Positions 5,242 to 5,790 of a DNA stretch of 5,790 bases are shown in pieces. Position 1 is the first letter of the stretch, and each line of letters begins with the position of its first letter. The position numbers and the translations under genes are program-made. The stretch comes from Promethearchaeia archaeon (GTDB lineage: Archaea > Asgardarchaeota > Lokiarchaeia > Sigyniarchaeales > SOKP01). The DNA lies in contig JAHQWX010000138.1 in assembly GCA_029856375.1 (NCBI GenBank), positions 1 to 5,790 on the forward strand. Direction: 5' to 3'. Under the pieces are notes generated by a model. The model ran no database searches. It saw only the letters and a program-made list of their open reading frames with translations, and was not told the origin of the DNA.

Positions 5242-5463
5242 TTATCCTTTTTTTATTAATTTTATCGCGTTGTAAGGGCAAAGAGGAACGCAAACACCGC
5301 ATCCATTACATTTGATTATATCAATTGTTGCAAGTGAAGAGATGTACCCAATTAAGGATTGTGGTATCGCGTTTTCTGGACATTTTTCGACGCAAACACC
5401 GCATCCTATGCAATCTCTTAGGTCTAATTCTACAATGTAAGAGATTGTGGTGGTTTTAGTCAT
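5242..5463 (-). CDS. Two-cluster [4Fe-4S] ferredoxin
   Basis: The 73-residue product has two complete C-x2-C-x2-C-x3-C-P sets: CIGCGVCVEKCP (Cys18, 21, 24, 28) and CNGCGVCVPLCP (Cys52, 55, 58, 62). These bind two [4Fe-4S] clusters in a clostridial-type fold, and the protein is a soluble low-potential electron carrier. The 23 residues between the two sets are about five more than in classical clostridial ferredoxins, giving a longer connecting loop (PQSLIGYISSLATIDI). No clear ribosome binding site is visible before the ATG at 5463-5461. The gene starts 4 bp after the stop of the acetoacetate decarboxylase-like gene, so the two are one transcript and translation may be coupled. It could instead be a dedicated small subunit of an oxidoreductase encoded outside the window. 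Confidence 0.93.
   Translation of the reverse strand: MTKTTTISYIVELDLRDCIGCGVCVEKCPENAIPQSLIGYISSLATIDIIKCNGCGVCVPLCPYNAIKLIKKG
5248..5254 (+). terminator. T7 tract ending the methyltransferase/corrinoid operon
   Basis: Seven consecutive T lie 22 nt past the corrinoid stop codon (5224-5226), preceded by a T-rich ACTTTATCC stretch. This fits an archaeal oligo-T terminator. The tract is inside the 3' end of the convergent ferredoxin gene, where it encodes two Lys codons. Confidence 0.5.
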
Positions 5464-5467
5464 GAAC

Positions 5468-5790
5468 TTAATACCAATCCCACTTTAAAAAGGCGTACGG
5501 AAGGAATTTTCCTGGGTCCACCTCGGCTACTACAGAACCTCTCAGCATGGAATTGTTTCCCTCTTGGTACATCCCGCCAAGTATTCTGACGATCTCCACT
5601 TCCGCCCAAGGATCGTGAATAGAAGAACCAAGTTTAATCTCTGCTTCCCCCATTAAAAATAGACTTGGTCGGAATATTGTTTCTTGCTTAATTAAGCGTG
5701 GATTATAGTCAAATACTGAATTACCCTCAGGAGCCCAAAAATGCTTGAAGTTGTAAGCTACTGCTGCCGGATTTTTCATTTTAGCTGGAA
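5468..5790 (-). CDS. Acetoacetate decarboxylase-family enzyme, C-terminal part
   Basis: The frame ends at the TAA (5470-5468) and stays open to the right edge; the last full codons before the internal ATG at 5779-5777 read P-A-K, so the gene is cut by the window and that ATG need not be the start. About 107 residues are visible. YNFKHFWAPEGNSVFDYNPRL, then RPSLFLMGEAEIKLGSSIHDPWAEVEIVRILGG, and the ending GSVVAEVDPGKFLPYAF match the C-terminal half of acetoacetate decarboxylase-like proteins (G-x-A-x-L/I-x-L...S...DP, then V-D-P-x-x-F-L-P-Y). The family includes true acetoacetate decarboxylases, which form a Schiff base on a Lys, and relatives that act as aldolase-dehydratases. The Lys region is outside the window, so activity cannot be judged. 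It is the upstream partner of the ferredoxin, 4 bp away. Confidence 0.75.
   Translation of the reverse strand, partial: PAKMKNPAAVAYNFKHFWAPEGNSVFDYNPRLIKQETIFRPSLFLMGEAEIKLGSSIHDPWAEVEIVRILGGMYQEGNNSMLRGSVVAEVDPGKFLPYAFLKWDWY

Overview
The window is AT-rich and reads as archaeal. Coding sequences are tightly packed, several starts carry a GGTGA-type Shine-Dalgarno exactly 5 nt before the start codon, TATA boxes lie about 25-30 nt upstream of inferred transcript starts, and short T-runs follow stop codons. The gene content (a uroporphyrinogen-decarboxylase-fold methyltransferase with its own corrinoid protein, a Kre9/Knh-like surface protein, a GH4 glycosidase, a membrane-anchored esterase) most resembles a low-GC Asgard archaeon of the Lokiarchaeia type. 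That placement is inferred from gene content and base composition, not from a marker gene.

Layout. Minus strand, 1-516: a four-helix membrane protein followed by the first 32 codons of a family 4 glycoside hydrolase that leaves the window at the left edge. Plus strand, 647-1195: a type I membrane protein with a Kre9/Knh-like ectodomain. It converges on, and overlaps by 17 bp, a small unrecognised protein (1179-1496, minus). Upstream of that on the same strand is a 577-residue protein with seven membrane helices and a C-terminal alpha/beta-hydrolase predicted to face outward (1537-3270, minus). A divergent promoter region (3271-3388) separates it from a plus-strand two-gene operon: a MtaA/MtbA-like methyltransferase (3389-4555) and a B12-binding corrinoid protein (4576-5226). 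Converging on that operon from the right are an 8-cysteine ferredoxin (5242-5463) and, just upstream of it, an acetoacetate decarboxylase-like gene whose start lies beyond the right edge. No intergenic gap exceeds about 130 bp, and no tRNA, rRNA, mobile element or CRISPR array is visible.

How the parts work together. The methyltransferase and corrinoid protein form the classic two-component cobalamin methyl-transfer module, feeding methyl groups from an unidentified donor into C1 metabolism or passing them to a pterin or thiol acceptor. The methyltransferase keeps the His-X-Cys half of the usual zinc site but has Ser where the second Cys is expected. The left half is mostly cell-surface and degradative functions (surface Ig-like protein, membrane esterase, glycosidase). 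The right edge couples a ferredoxin with a decarboxylase-fold enzyme of unknown substrate.

The clearest points for a reader are the GH4 fragment hidden at the left edge, two start codons that should probably move because the longer frame begins inside the ribosome binding site, the 7-TM/esterase fusion, and the altered metal site of the methyltransferase. I did not find a convincing wholly new defence or mobile system.
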